NCBI GenBank assembly: GCA_032716605.1
Contig: CM064481.1
Coordinates: forward strand, 15,835,902 to 15,899,901
DNA length: 64,000 nt
Origin: Paralithodes platypus
Lineage: Eukaryota > Arthropoda > Malacostraca > Decapoda > Lithodidae
Direction of reading: 5' to 3'
A program made the translations under genes and the position numbers. The notes below the pieces were generated by a model. That model saw only the letters and a program-made list of their open reading frames with translations, had not been told where the DNA came from and did not search any database. Positions 53,001-62,054 of this stretch are shown here, piece after piece. Numbering within the stretch: position 1 is the first letter of the stretch; each line of letters starts with the position of its first letter.

Positions 53001-55868
53001 TTAGAACTCCAGCTTGGAGTGGTAATCAAAGAAGCACTCTAAAGCACAGAGTGCCACCTTGCACTCCACACACTCCATGGTTGACTTTTTACCTGGCCTC
53101 GGCCTCACCCTGCTGTTGTAGCAGACATGGCACCGCTTCTGCTGTGTTCTTCCTGATTCATTCTGAGGCAGGGAACCAAGCCTGTGCCTAATCAAGTATT
53201 GAGCACACTGCAAGCAGTCAATAACGGCGGGCCCAGGATGTGCCACTGCCCTCTGTGGCGTAGCATACTTCTCCAGGAGCTCCGTCAACACCTGCTTTTG
53301 GAACCTCCGCAGGCTATTGAACTTCATGGGTGTGTTCACATTCCGAAGCTTGTATATATTGTAGGCATTCAGAACTGACATGTCCACCATATGCAGAAAG
53401 AACTTTTTGTACCATCTGCACGAGGTACGCAGGCAGTCAATGAAGCCTATCTGCATGTCGGACTTGTCCACCAGCCTCATGTTGATGTTGTAGTCCAGGA
53501 CAGTATCGGGCTTGGTCACCCTGGCCTGGGTGCGGCGATCCACCTTGCCAGTCTCCACCATTTCCCCCTTGTGGATGGTGGTCAGGAGGTTGACCTTCCG
53601 CTGGTCGTGCCAGTGGATAGCCAGAATGGGCCCCGACTTCTTCTTCAACACATCACCTTTTTTGGTCTTTGGAGGGAAAGGTGGCATGCCCTTCCTTTTC
53701 CCTCGTACTGTGCCTACAGTCCCCGTCTTGCGCTCATGCAGGTACTGTGAGAGAGTGGGGGACGTGTAATAATTGTCCGTGTAGAGAACGTGATTCTTGT
53801 GAAAGTAGCGGTCCATCATGGCTTGCACCACTGCTCCGCCAAAGCCAATGAGGGGGTCCACAAGCAAGTCCCCTTCCTTCCCGCTGTAGACCAGGAAGTC
53901 CAGGACATAGCCAGTTTGGCAGTCGCACAGCACAAAGAATTTTATGCCAAAGCGATGTCTTTTTGAGGGGATGTACTGCCGGAAGCTGAGTTTTCCCCGG
54001 AACAGCACAAGAGACTCGTCAATGACGACCTTGCGGAAGGGCTTGAAGTAGGAGGTGAAGCGTTCTCGCATCATCTCATACAACGTCCTAATCTTCCACA
54101 GCTTGTCACCGAGGTGGACGTCGGTGTTGGTGACAAGATGGAGCGCTGCGAGGATATCAAGGTACCGGTCGCGAGACATATATTTCCCGAAGGCAGGGGT
54201 GGATATCAGATCATTGGTGATCCAATAGTCAGGCAACCTATGCTTCTTGACATGAGGCATTAGCATGGTGAGTGCCAGGAACACCATGAACTCTTTATGA
54301 GTCACTGGGGTCCACTGCCTCATGTGGCCCTTGGTCACCTTGCCCAAAAAGTGGACCTGGAATTGGTGCTGCTTATTTGTCTCTTTGACAACATAGCCTA
54401 CCACCTCCTCATCAAAGAAGGCCTCAAATAGTTCGTGTGGTGGAGCATTGGGGCCTGCAGGAAAATTGGGGGTAATGCCTAAACCCTCCAGTACCTCATC
54501 AAAAGCTGGCACATCAGGGTTGTATCCATCCCCATCAACTACGTCTTGCCACTGAAAAACGTAGAATGGGTCTTGTCTACGCTGACGAGGAGCTCCAGCT
54601 GGTGGCCCAGCACGCCCACGGCCAACTCGGGAGGCACGCGCCCTAGGGCGTCGGCCAGGGCGGCGGGCAGCACGACGGGCAGCACGACGCCGGGCCAAGC
54701 GGATGGGTCGAGGGTCGTCGATGTCCATATAGTCATCGTCAGAGTGGTCATCTTGCCCTGACGGTGGACCTATGTAATCATGGCCAGAGTCTTCAGAGAG
54801 GTGCCCTTCATCATCAGTGGCCCCCACATAATCTGGCGGGGAACCAGTGATGCGTGGGCGGCGTGCGGGTGGGCGAGGTGGGGAAAGAGTGGCAGGTGAG
54901 GCTGTGTCCCCCCGAGGTCCTGGGCTCCTTGGCCTGCGACGAGTGACAGAAAGCAATGTTTCACTGTCACTAGGCCCAGGTATTGGTGATGCGAGCTCAA
55001 AGACTTCTTCAGGAAGACATGTTGAAGGCGGGAGAGGTGGGGAGGACCGTGGGGAAAGTTGCGGGGACGTATGGCTGGGGCCGGCCGGGGTGGACGCCGC
55101 GGGAACCTCGAACAAAACTCTCTTACTTTTCTTAATTTTTTTGGTATATTTCCTACCTTTCCCCTTTTCGGCAGCAGTATGTCTCCTGTCGGGGGACCTA
55201 GGAGGCAAATAGGCCAAAAGTGGGGGGTCCTCAACCCTTGGCAATGGTGGGGGTGGTGGGGAAGAATGCGGGGCATCCGGGTCATCTTGGGTGGCGTGGG
55301 TAGATAAGGGAGACAATGGCGGACGAGAAGGGTCACCACGCTGACCCTCACTCACAGCCTCATCCTCACCAAGTATTTTTGCTTGTTCCCTAGCTGCCGC
55401 GGCCGCCTTCTCAAGTATTTTCTGCTTATACAAGTGTAGCTTGAAAGGCGATTTACCTGGGGAAGGGCTTGGAGTCGTGTCACTTATGCGAAATTTGGTG
55501 AGTGACCTTGAACTCTCCCACTCACTCACTCTCTCAAGTTCACTGTCTTTAGGTAAACCAGCTTCCTCAACAACTGGTACATCACCTTCATCACTGTCAT
55601 GTTCTCTCGCAAATCCCAGGAATTGCTCTTCTTTGTCACTCTCATGGCCATAATCACTCGACTTATAATTACTGGAGTCGTCACTGACTTCATCATCAAC
55701 ATTATTCTTGGCATCAGCTCGCTCATAAAGTCTCAATGTCGTCTCAATACCTCCGGGAGATAACACATTTAGGCGATGGCGTCGGGGTAAGGCGCGACGA
55801 ACTAGCAAGGGCGTCGTAGGAAGCACAGTATCGGACACAGCGGAATCACTATTTGGCGTACTGTCCAT
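53001..55868 (-). CDS. piggyBac transposase, uninterrupted frame
   Basis: 955 residues from ATG at 55868 (MDSTPNSDSAVSDTVLPTTP), chosen because copy 1 has the same start; the open frame runs further upstream, past the element's end, without meaning. Residues 1-330 are acidic, Ser/Pro-rich and probably disordered, with an Arg-rich stretch (RRAARRAARRPGRRPRARAS) near 310. The catalytic domain follows: VVIDESLVLFRGKLSFRQYI, YTDNYYTSPTLSQYL and YNINMRLVDKSDMQIGF carry the conserved Asp residues of the piggyBac DDE/D family. The C-terminus is Cys/His-rich (CHVCYN, CVECKVALCALECFFDYH), the RING-like domain that binds the transposon ends. It is longer than typical piggyBac transposases (about 500-600 residues). 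It is potentially functional. Confidence 0.92.
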   Translation of the reverse strand: MDSTPNSDSAVSDTVLPTTPLLVRRALPRRHRLNVLSPGGIETTLRLYERADAKNNVDDEVSDDSSNYKSSDYGHESDKEEQFLGFAREHDSDEGDVPVVEEAGLPKDSELERVSEWESSRSLTKFRISDTTPSPSPGKSPFKLHLYKQKILEKAAAAAREQAKILGEDEAVSEGQRGDPSRPPLSPLSTHATQDDPDAPHSSPPPPPLPRVEDPPLLAYLPPRSPDRRHTAAEKGKGRKYTKKIKKSKRVLFEVPAASTPAGPSHTSPQLSPRSSPPLPPSTCLPEEVFELASPIPGPSDSETLLSVTRRRPRSPGPRGDTASPATLSPPRPPARRPRITGSPPDYVGATDDEGHLSEDSGHDYIGPPSGQDDHSDDDYMDIDDPRPIRLARRRAARRAARRPGRRPRARASRVGRGRAGPPAGAPRQRRQDPFYVFQWQDVVDGDGYNPDVPAFDEVLEGLGITPNFPAGPNAPPHELFEAFFDEEVVGYVVKETNKQHQFQVHFLGKVTKGHMRQWTPVTHKEFMVFLALTMLMPHVKKHRLPDYWITNDLISTPAFGKYMSRDRYLDILAALHLVTNTDVHLGDKLWKIRTLYEMMRERFTSYFKPFRKVVIDESLVLFRGKLSFRQYIPSKRHRFGIKFFVLCDCQTGYVLDFLVYSGKEGDLLVDPLIGFGGAVVQAMMDRYFHKNHVLYTDNYYTSPTLSQYLHERKTGTVGTVRGKRKGMPPFPPKTKKGDVLKKKSGPILAIHWHDQRKVNLLTTIHKGEMVETGKVDRRTQARVTKPDTVLDYNINMRLVDKSDMQIGFIDCLRTSCRWYKKFFLHMVDMSVLNAYNIYKLRNVNTPMKFNSLRRFQKQVLTELLEKYATPQRAVAHPGPAVIDCLQCAQYLIRHRLGSLPQNESGRTQQKRCHVCYNSRVRPRPGKKSTMECVECKVALCALECFFDYHSKLEF

Positions 55869-56089
55869 GATGGCGTTGGGGTAGATACTGTTGCTGTGGC
55901 GTCGTTTACGCCTGGTGGCGCCACCTACCGTCCCATGATACCAAAAATGTACGCGCGGCATTCGAAAGCACGCACGCAAGCAATGGGCGTTCAAGAGCCC
56001 TTCCGGGTTGTGCGGGCCGAGGTTGTTATGGGCGTTCAAGAGCCCTTCCGGGGTGGAGGGGTTAAATAAACTGGCACGAAATGTCCTTC

Positions 56090-56600
56090 TCACAAGGGAC
56101 AGGTCCGTTTTGTGCATGGCCACCCTCATAAAGGGGAGTAATGCATCCGGCAATACACAGATAGATAGAAAATGGGCCATGCTGCTGGAGTAGATAACAT
56201 TCCAGTTAAAATGCAGAGATATGGGAGAGATGAAGCTGTAGAGATAAGCATAGGTTATGTAAATTAGCATGGGAAATGGAAAGTGTACCAGAGGACTGGA
56301 GGAAAGCAGTGATAGTACCCTTGTACAAAGGGAAGGGTAGTAAAGAGGAGTGTAAGAGTTATAGGGGAATTAGCTTGCTTAGCATCCCAGAAAGGTGTAT
56401 ACAAGAGTAGTACGATAATAGAGACTGCAGAAGGTAACGGATGATAAAATAGGTGAAGAACAGGGAGATTTCAGAGAGGGCAGGGGCTGCATTTACCAGA
56501 TAGCCTCAATGCGATTGTTGGTAGAGACGTATTTGGCTAGGAACAGAAAACTCTATGCAGCATTCATGGATTTGAAAAAAAATACTACAATAAAGTAGAT
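56090..56600 (+). pseudogene. Decayed RTE-like LINE fragments
   Basis: 56095-56170 resembles the RTE 3' end (TTGTGCATGGCCACCCTCAT, CGGCAATACACAGATAGATAG). From 56170, frames with several stops read LCKLAWEMESVPEDWRKAVI-like, VPLYKGKGSKEECKSYRGIS and YLARNRKLYAAFMDLKK. It is an old copy. Confidence 0.65.
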
Positions 56601-56783
56601 TCCCCCTCAACCCAATATTGTATCCCACAGCCAGCTGTTCGGTAAATTGTTTTGCTACAGGCCATGGGATACCATAATAGGTTGAGGGGGGCTTTGCAAC
56701 CCTCACCCCCATGACTTATTGTCATCATAATATATACTACTGTACCAGCAGGGGCAAATAACAGCTGGCCGTGGGATAATTTC

Positions 56784-56838
<55 letters not shown>

Positions 56839-57560
56839 AGATGCGAACATAACTGCGAAAATACGACTATGTAAACAAAGTGACGTACAGTATATGCCCG
56901 CTAACACCATCCTTACATTTTTTTTTTTCAGAGTAAAAAATAAAAAAAGTTCTTATTTTTTTACTTGGGATACAGGATTGGTAGACTTCTTGAAATCAGC
57001 ATATAGTTTGCCAGTAGGGGGTGTAATTAAAGTTTTACCACCGTTGATAAGGAGAGTTTTTGTTTTTCACAGTGCCCATATAATGTATAATTTCAGGAAC
57101 TAAGGAAGGATGTAGTATCCGGGCGTATCGCCAGTTTTGTTTACACTACTGTACAGTACTTGTACTCTCGCGGTTAAGTTCCCATCACCTACCTATGTTC
57201 ACCTATGTGGAGTTCGCCACTCTTGCTAGTGGCACCGAAGAGCGCACCGCCCTTCGTTGTTGTTTGAGTGTTTGACTGTTTTTTTCTGTTATTTGCCCCT
57301 GCTGGCAATATGTATGATGATGACAATAAGTCATGGGGGAGTAAGGGGTTTCTACTGCATCCCACAGCAGTCAAAATAGACGGGAACGTGATCGCGAGCA
57401 TAAGAGTAGAGTAATGTAAAAGCCAACGATCACCCGAATAGGCCTTCTACATCCTTACCTGTATTTCCGATGGTTGAAACAAAATATGATGATCTTTGCA
57501 ACATCCTTATTCTATAATAACCTTCAAATGTTGAGAACAAATTAGGGTAAGGATGTAATA
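56601..57560. other. Non-coding, inverted repeat pair and long poly-A
   Basis: 56700-56765 (CCCCCATGACTTATTGTCAT, AGCAGGGGCAAATAACAG) recurs inverted at 57285-57350. An A run of about 50 follows at 56785-56836. 57186-57265 matches the 3' end of the LINE fragment at 45036-45110 (GTTCGCCACTCTT.CTAG.GGCACC). No gene. Confidence 0.6.
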
Positions 57561-57690
57561 CAGTAAAAGTCCTGTAATCCGAATAGCAGGGAACTGGGCC
57601 TCGTTCCGATTACCGGATTTTTCGGATTATTGGAATTTACCCCTATGAACCTGTGTATTAATGGCCTGACGAAAACCTGAACACAATATA

Positions 57691-60600
57691 GGCTATGTGA
57701 TGTATTATGTCTCACTGAGACCTGGTTGTTCGAGTCAGATCTGAATATTATCCAGGCGGCATTGCCTAAAACCCATTCCATAATAAATGTTCCTAGGCCT
57801 AGGGGAGATCATCCGGGTGGTGGAGTGGCAGTTGTCTACTCCACATCTCTGGTGAATATCTTGCAAATAAGCCATAACCCAGCCCCTCTTTATTATGAAC
57901 TGTTGGAAGTGGAAATAAAACTCCATCAACAAATTCTAAGAATGGCAGTTGTCTATAGGCCTGGCCATCGTGGCACAGATAGGGGTTTTATGGAAGAGTT
58001 TGGGCAGTTTCTCGAGGAATTTTCTGCTAAAACCGGAAGACTTTTGATATGTGGAGATTTTAATTACTGGGTTGACAGCCCTCATCTGAAGCCATTCTCT
58101 CCTGAGTTCCTTGAGTTGACTGATCAGAACAATTTTGTAAATCATGTGTCCCACCCAACTCATATCTTAGGACACACCCTTGACTTGGTTTTCTCTCCTG
58201 TGGGTTGTGGTGGTGTCCTGGATGTTGATGTTGAGAATGCTGACCCTAATACCTCTGATCATGCTTTGATTACTTTCAGCTTTGATTTCCCTAAGCCACT
58301 CACACATGAAAAAGTAATCAGATTTAGAAATTATAAAAATGCAGACCTAAATTTGGCTAGCAGTGAAGTAAAACAGTACTTGGGAAGTATTGATACTTCC
58401 AACCTTACTTCAGATGAGCTGGTGGAGGTGCATGGAAATGCACTTAAATTAGTGTTCGATCATCACTGTCCAGAAGTAGAGAAGAAAATCATAGTACGAG
58501 ATGATTCGCCCTGGTATAGCACTCGAGTTAAATTTCTTAGAAGAGCGCGTAGAAGAGCTGAACGTGAATGGCGGAAAAATAAAACAGACTCTACATGGTT
58601 GCAATATCTGTCAGCCAGAAGAGCTGTGGTCCACAAAATCAAAGATGAAAAGAAAGTGTATTACCAGGGAAAAGTTGACTCGTGTGGTAACGACCAGAGG
58701 AGGTTGGCTTCAATTGTAAACAGTTTACTTGGAAAAACAAGAGTCAGCTTAAGACCTTCTGTACCTGATGCTGAGTTGGCTGCCAACTTTGTGGCATTTT
58801 TTGCTGGCAAAATAACTCGCATAAGACAGGAACTGGATGATGCTTCTGTTGGTGAAGAACTTTCAGTTGTACTCCAACCCCGACACATTCCTAATAATGT
58901 CCTCTCATCCTTTCACTCAGTAGAGGTGGACATGATCTCGTCCTACATAAGAAACCTCAATAAAACATTTTGCCCGTTGGATCCCATAAATGTTTCCAAG
59001 ATACCAAGAGTCTATGATCACACAGTTGAGTTTATTTCCAAAATAATTAATAAGTGCTTCTCTGAAGGTAGCTTCCCACATTCTGAAAAGCATGCACTGC
59101 TCCGACCTACTCTAAAGAAACCTGGACTTGATGTTGAGAACATGTTGAACTATCGTCCTGTCTCTAACCTGTCCTTCATATCAAAGATATTAGAGCGTGC
59201 AATACTTGACCAATTACAACCACTACTTCAGCAGAATGAAACTATCCCAATTTTTCAGTCTGCTTACCGACAGCATCATTCAACTGAAACAGCATTGATT
59301 AGAGTACATAATGATCTAGTTGAGAACATTTGCAATGGTGTGGCCTCACTATTGGTCTTGCTTGATCTCTCTGCGGCTTTTGACACAGTGGATCACAAGT
59401 TGTTATTGAGTGATCTTTATGATTGTGGTGTGCGTGACTCCGCTCTCTTGCTTCTTGGGTCGTACTTGTCAGGTAGATCCCAGAGTGTGATGGTAAATCA
59501 AGTGGTCTCGGACTCGACACCCCTGCAGTATGGTGTTCCGCAGGGATCAGTTTTAGGTCCTATCCTATTTATAATTTATATTAGCAGTTTGTCTCTTCTG
59601 CTTCGTGCACATAATGTCACCTTTCACTTTTATGCAGATGACACCCAGATTTATGTGAGAATCACAAATATAGTTGATATACGGAGTAAGATGGAATTGT
59701 TGATGTCTGATATCAAGAAGTGGATGAGAGCGAGAAAACTTAAACTAAATGATGGTAAAACTGATATTCTCATCATCCGAGGAAATAGAAGAGCTGATGA
59801 TATAGTAGGTGCCCTCTCCATCAATGTGGGTGGATCTCAGCTGCGACCGGCCCCAACTGTTCGAAATCTGGGTGTATATGTGAACTCCCGATTAGATTTC
59901 AAAGAGCATGTAAACCAGATAGTTAAAAGTTGTTACTTGCACATCAGAAATCTCTATTTGGTGAAGCCGTTTATAACCAGACGTTGCCTCCTGACGTTGG
60001 TTCACTCATTGGTCTTCTCTCGTGTTGATTATTGCAATGCCCTGTTGGTGGGTCTTCCAAATTATATTTTGAAGAAAGTTCAGTCTGTTCTTAACAGGGC
60101 CGCAAGACTAATTTTTGGTGTTCCACCTAGAACTCCTACTACATCTCTTCACATAGAACTGCACTGGCTGCCAGTAAGAGCAAGAATAGAATTTAAGTTG
60201 TGTTTGGTGACTTTTAAGGTTCTCAAATTTGGTGAGCCTAGGTACCTTGCGGAGCTGCTCAGGCGCCCACCGGCACACCATGGTGTAGTTGTGCGTCATG
60301 ACAATGACCCTTTTCGTCTTGATAAACCATGGGCTTTCCAGCAGTCTTCTTTCTTTGAGAGGTCTTTCTCCTACATGGCTCCGAGGTTGTATAACAGGTT
60401 GCCGCTGTCCATGAGACAACTGAGTTCTGTTGAATGCTTCAAGAGACAACTTAAGACTTTTCTCTTTGAGAGAAGCTATGATCTTGAGAGAGGTGTCATG
60501 ACAGATGGCTATAGAGTTTAGGCTATTTTGCCACTGCTAGTGATTGTTAAGTGTGTGTTGTATATAAGCCTTCTTTTGATGCATTGATTTTTGTTCTTTT

Positions 60601-60695
60601 TTCTTTCTCTTTTCGAGCGCTAGTGAATTCTTCGGAAAAATTGGCGCTTATGAGAAATAAGTAACATGCTTATTATTATTATTATTATGCATATG
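57691..60695 (+). mobile_element. L2-like LINE, 5'-truncated, with target-site duplication
   Basis: CACAATATA at 57682-57690 is repeated at 60696-60704, marking the insertion. The 3' end is a (TTA)n run near 60670-60687, as in L2-type elements. The 5' end starts inside the endonuclease, a normal outcome of incomplete reverse transcription. Confidence 0.88.
57693..60521 (+). CDS. L2-like LINE ORF2: partial endonuclease plus reverse transcriptase
   Basis: The frame is open from the insertion point (LCDVLCLTETWLFESDLN; no initiator of its own) for 942 codons. Endonuclease motifs: LTETWL, VVYRPGHRG, LLICGDFNYWVDS, HTLDLVFS and TSDHALI; the N-terminal catalytic Asn/Glu segment is truncated. Reverse transcriptase: MLNYRPVSNLSFISKILERA, YRQHHSTETALIRVHNDL, LVLLDLSAAFDTVDHKLLL, YGVPQGSVLGPILFIIYISS, FHFYADDTQIYVRI (DD motif), VRNLGVYVNSRLDF and HIELHWLPVRARIEFKLC. 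The frame is intact to the stop, so the copy is young or the sequence clean here. It cannot be autonomous without its 5' end. Confidence 0.9.
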   Translation, partial: LCDVLCLTETWLFESDLNIIQAALPKTHSIINVPRPRGDHPGGGVAVVYSTSLVNILQISHNPAPLYYELLEVEIKLHQQILRMAVVYRPGHRGTDRGFMEEFGQFLEEFSAKTGRLLICGDFNYWVDSPHLKPFSPEFLELTDQNNFVNHVSHPTHILGHTLDLVFSPVGCGGVLDVDVENADPNTSDHALITFSFDFPKPLTHEKVIRFRNYKNADLNLASSEVKQYLGSIDTSNLTSDELVEVHGNALKLVFDHHCPEVEKKIIVRDDSPWYSTRVKFLRRARRRAEREWRKNKTDSTWLQYLSARRAVVHKIKDEKKVYYQGKVDSCGNDQRRLASIVNSLLGKTRVSLRPSVPDAELAANFVAFFAGKITRIRQELDDASVGEELSVVLQPRHIPNNVLSSFHSVEVDMISSYIRNLNKTFCPLDPINVSKIPRVYDHTVEFISKIINKCFSEGSFPHSEKHALLRPTLKKPGLDVENMLNYRPVSNLSFISKILERAILDQLQPLLQQNETIPIFQSAYRQHHSTETALIRVHNDLVENICNGVASLLVLLDLSAAFDTVDHKLLLSDLYDCGVRDSALLLLGSYLSGRSQSVMVNQVVSDSTPLQYGVPQGSVLGPILFIIYISSLSLLLRAHNVTFHFYADDTQIYVRITNIVDIRSKMELLMSDIKKWMRARKLKLNDGKTDILIIRGNRRADDIVGALSINVGGSQLRPAPTVRNLGVYVNSRLDFKEHVNQIVKSCYLHIRNLYLVKPFITRRCLLTLVHSLVFSRVDYCNALLVGLPNYILKKVQSVLNRAARLIFGVPPRTPTTSLHIELHWLPVRARIEFKLCLVTFKVLKFGEPRYLAELLRRPPAHHGVVVRHDNDPFRLDKPWAFQQSSFFERSFSYMAPRLYNRLPLSMRQLSSVECFKRQLKTFLFERSYDLERGVMTDGYRV

Positions 60696-60940
60696 CACAA
60701 TATAACGCTATACATCCAATATGACACATAATGGTAAACTTTTTTAAAGTGATTTCATGAACATATGATATGTGTGTGTACCATTATGTGTTATTTGGGT
60801 GGCCTAATGCCTCAAAAAGGGAACTTAGGGACTTTTTGAAATTCGGACTATCGGGTGAATTCGGATTTGGATCTCATTTACAAAAATTTGGACTATTGGG
60901 AGATTCCAATCATCAGTCGTCGGATTATCAAACTTTTACT

Positions 60941-62054
60941 GTTGTTGTTGTTGTTGTTCCCTAAGCTGCCTGGCCGAACAGCCCCGAGTCCCTGAGAAAG
61001 GCCTTGGCCACGATCGGGCTTTCCCACAGAGCTCTCATTGAGTGTAGATTGTGTTGTTGGCGTAAGTGGTTGTGTGAAATGCAGTCTTCTATGATGTGTT
61101 TAATGGTATGGGGTGCTGTGTTACATCCCGGGCAGGCGTCGACAACGGAGTCATCCAGTCTCTTCTGATAGCTCAGGAGAGCTGGATGGTGTCCGCATCT
61201 CAGCCTGGCCAGGTGGACTCTGTCCTCGCGAGGAAGGGAGGATTCGGAAGGATGGATTTCGGGAGGTCGTGCATGCAGCTGCGTGTTGTCTGTGAGTGAG
61301 TGGATGGATCGGTGAGAGATATGAGTATGGATGTGCTTCTGGAAGTTGGTTCGGGGTGGGCAGGAGGGAGAGAGGACAATAATTGTGTGTGATACCGTGT
61401 GCTGGGTGTTGTTTTGATATTTCTTGGTGTCTGTGGGTGTGTTGCCATGTAGTTTAGTGGGTGGTCTTGGTTCGTGGAGGCTGCTGCCAGGAATTGAGTG
61501 CCTCTCATGTCCAGATAGTCTTTGACTTTGAGGATTTTGGTTTCTTGATGTAGGTGATCTGTGGGTGAAGTAGCTGTGCAGCCTGTAATGATCTTCAGGG
61601 CTTTGTTTTGAATAGTCTGTAAGGTCTTATGATGTGTTTCAGCTAGGTTAGAAGCCAGGCTGGGCTTGCGTATTCCATCACTGATCTTATGTATTGTTTA
61701 TATACTGTGGTGGTAGTTTCTTTGTTGTGTCCAAATTTTGTGTGAGCAAGTGACCTGAGGGCGTTAAGTCTGGGTGTCAGTTTCTTTTTAATGTTTGTGG
61801 TGTGCTGTTTGAATGTCATATGAGTATCATATGTTACTCCTAGGATTTTGGGTGTGTGTGTATGTGTTAGGGGTGTGTTGTTTATGGTGAGTTGAGGGAT
61901 GTATTCGTGTTCTCCTGTCCAACTTGTGAGCAGGGTTGCGGTGGATTTGGCTGGGGCTAGATTAAGTCTGTTTGTAGTGCACCAACCATGTAGTGTGTTG
62001 AGATAGGGTTGAAGGAGATCTGTTGCTCTTTTTGGGTCATGGTGTGTGCATGTG
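60941..62054 (-). mobile_element. LINE with GLFGQAA C-terminus and (AAC)n tail, copy 2
   Basis: It is closely similar to 39654-40790, starting at the tail. Coding continues through the same HLDMRGTQFLAAAS and YADD-proximal region but is frameshifted at several points (for example an extra A near 61236 and a lost CC near 61655). It ends abruptly at GCATGTG where the next LINE's tail begins. Confidence 0.82.

Larger units (their letters stand above)
51809..56065 (-). mobile_element. piggyBac element, copy 2, structurally complete
   Basis: TTAA at 51809-51812 and 56062-56065 bound the element. The terminal inverted bases are CCCTCCAGCCCCGG at one end and CCCCTCCACCCCGG at the other. The 5' subterminal region (minus strand) holds two direct copies of AACCCGGAAGGGCTCTTGAA-type sequence (a CACCCCGGAAGGGCTCTTGAA copy at the very end). 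One uninterrupted transposase frame and a 3' region with tandem repeats complete it. It is homologous end to end with 15364-19854. Confidence 0.93.
57561..60941. mobile_element. pogo-like MITE hosting an L2-like LINE
   Basis: The left end TA-CAGTAAAAGTCCTGTAATCCGA pairs with the right end TCGGATTATCAAACTTTTACTG. TA at the left and ends of the CAGTAAAA...ATCCGA type fit pogo/Tigger-like MITEs. The interior is split by the LINE at 57691. The right end runs directly into the (GTT)n tail of the next LINE. Confidence 0.6.

Noticed and set aside
55869..56270. Longer 1089-codon start for the piggyBac transposase
   Set aside because: The upstream extension crosses the TTAA end of the element and is not shared by copy 1, whose start matches the ATG at 55868.
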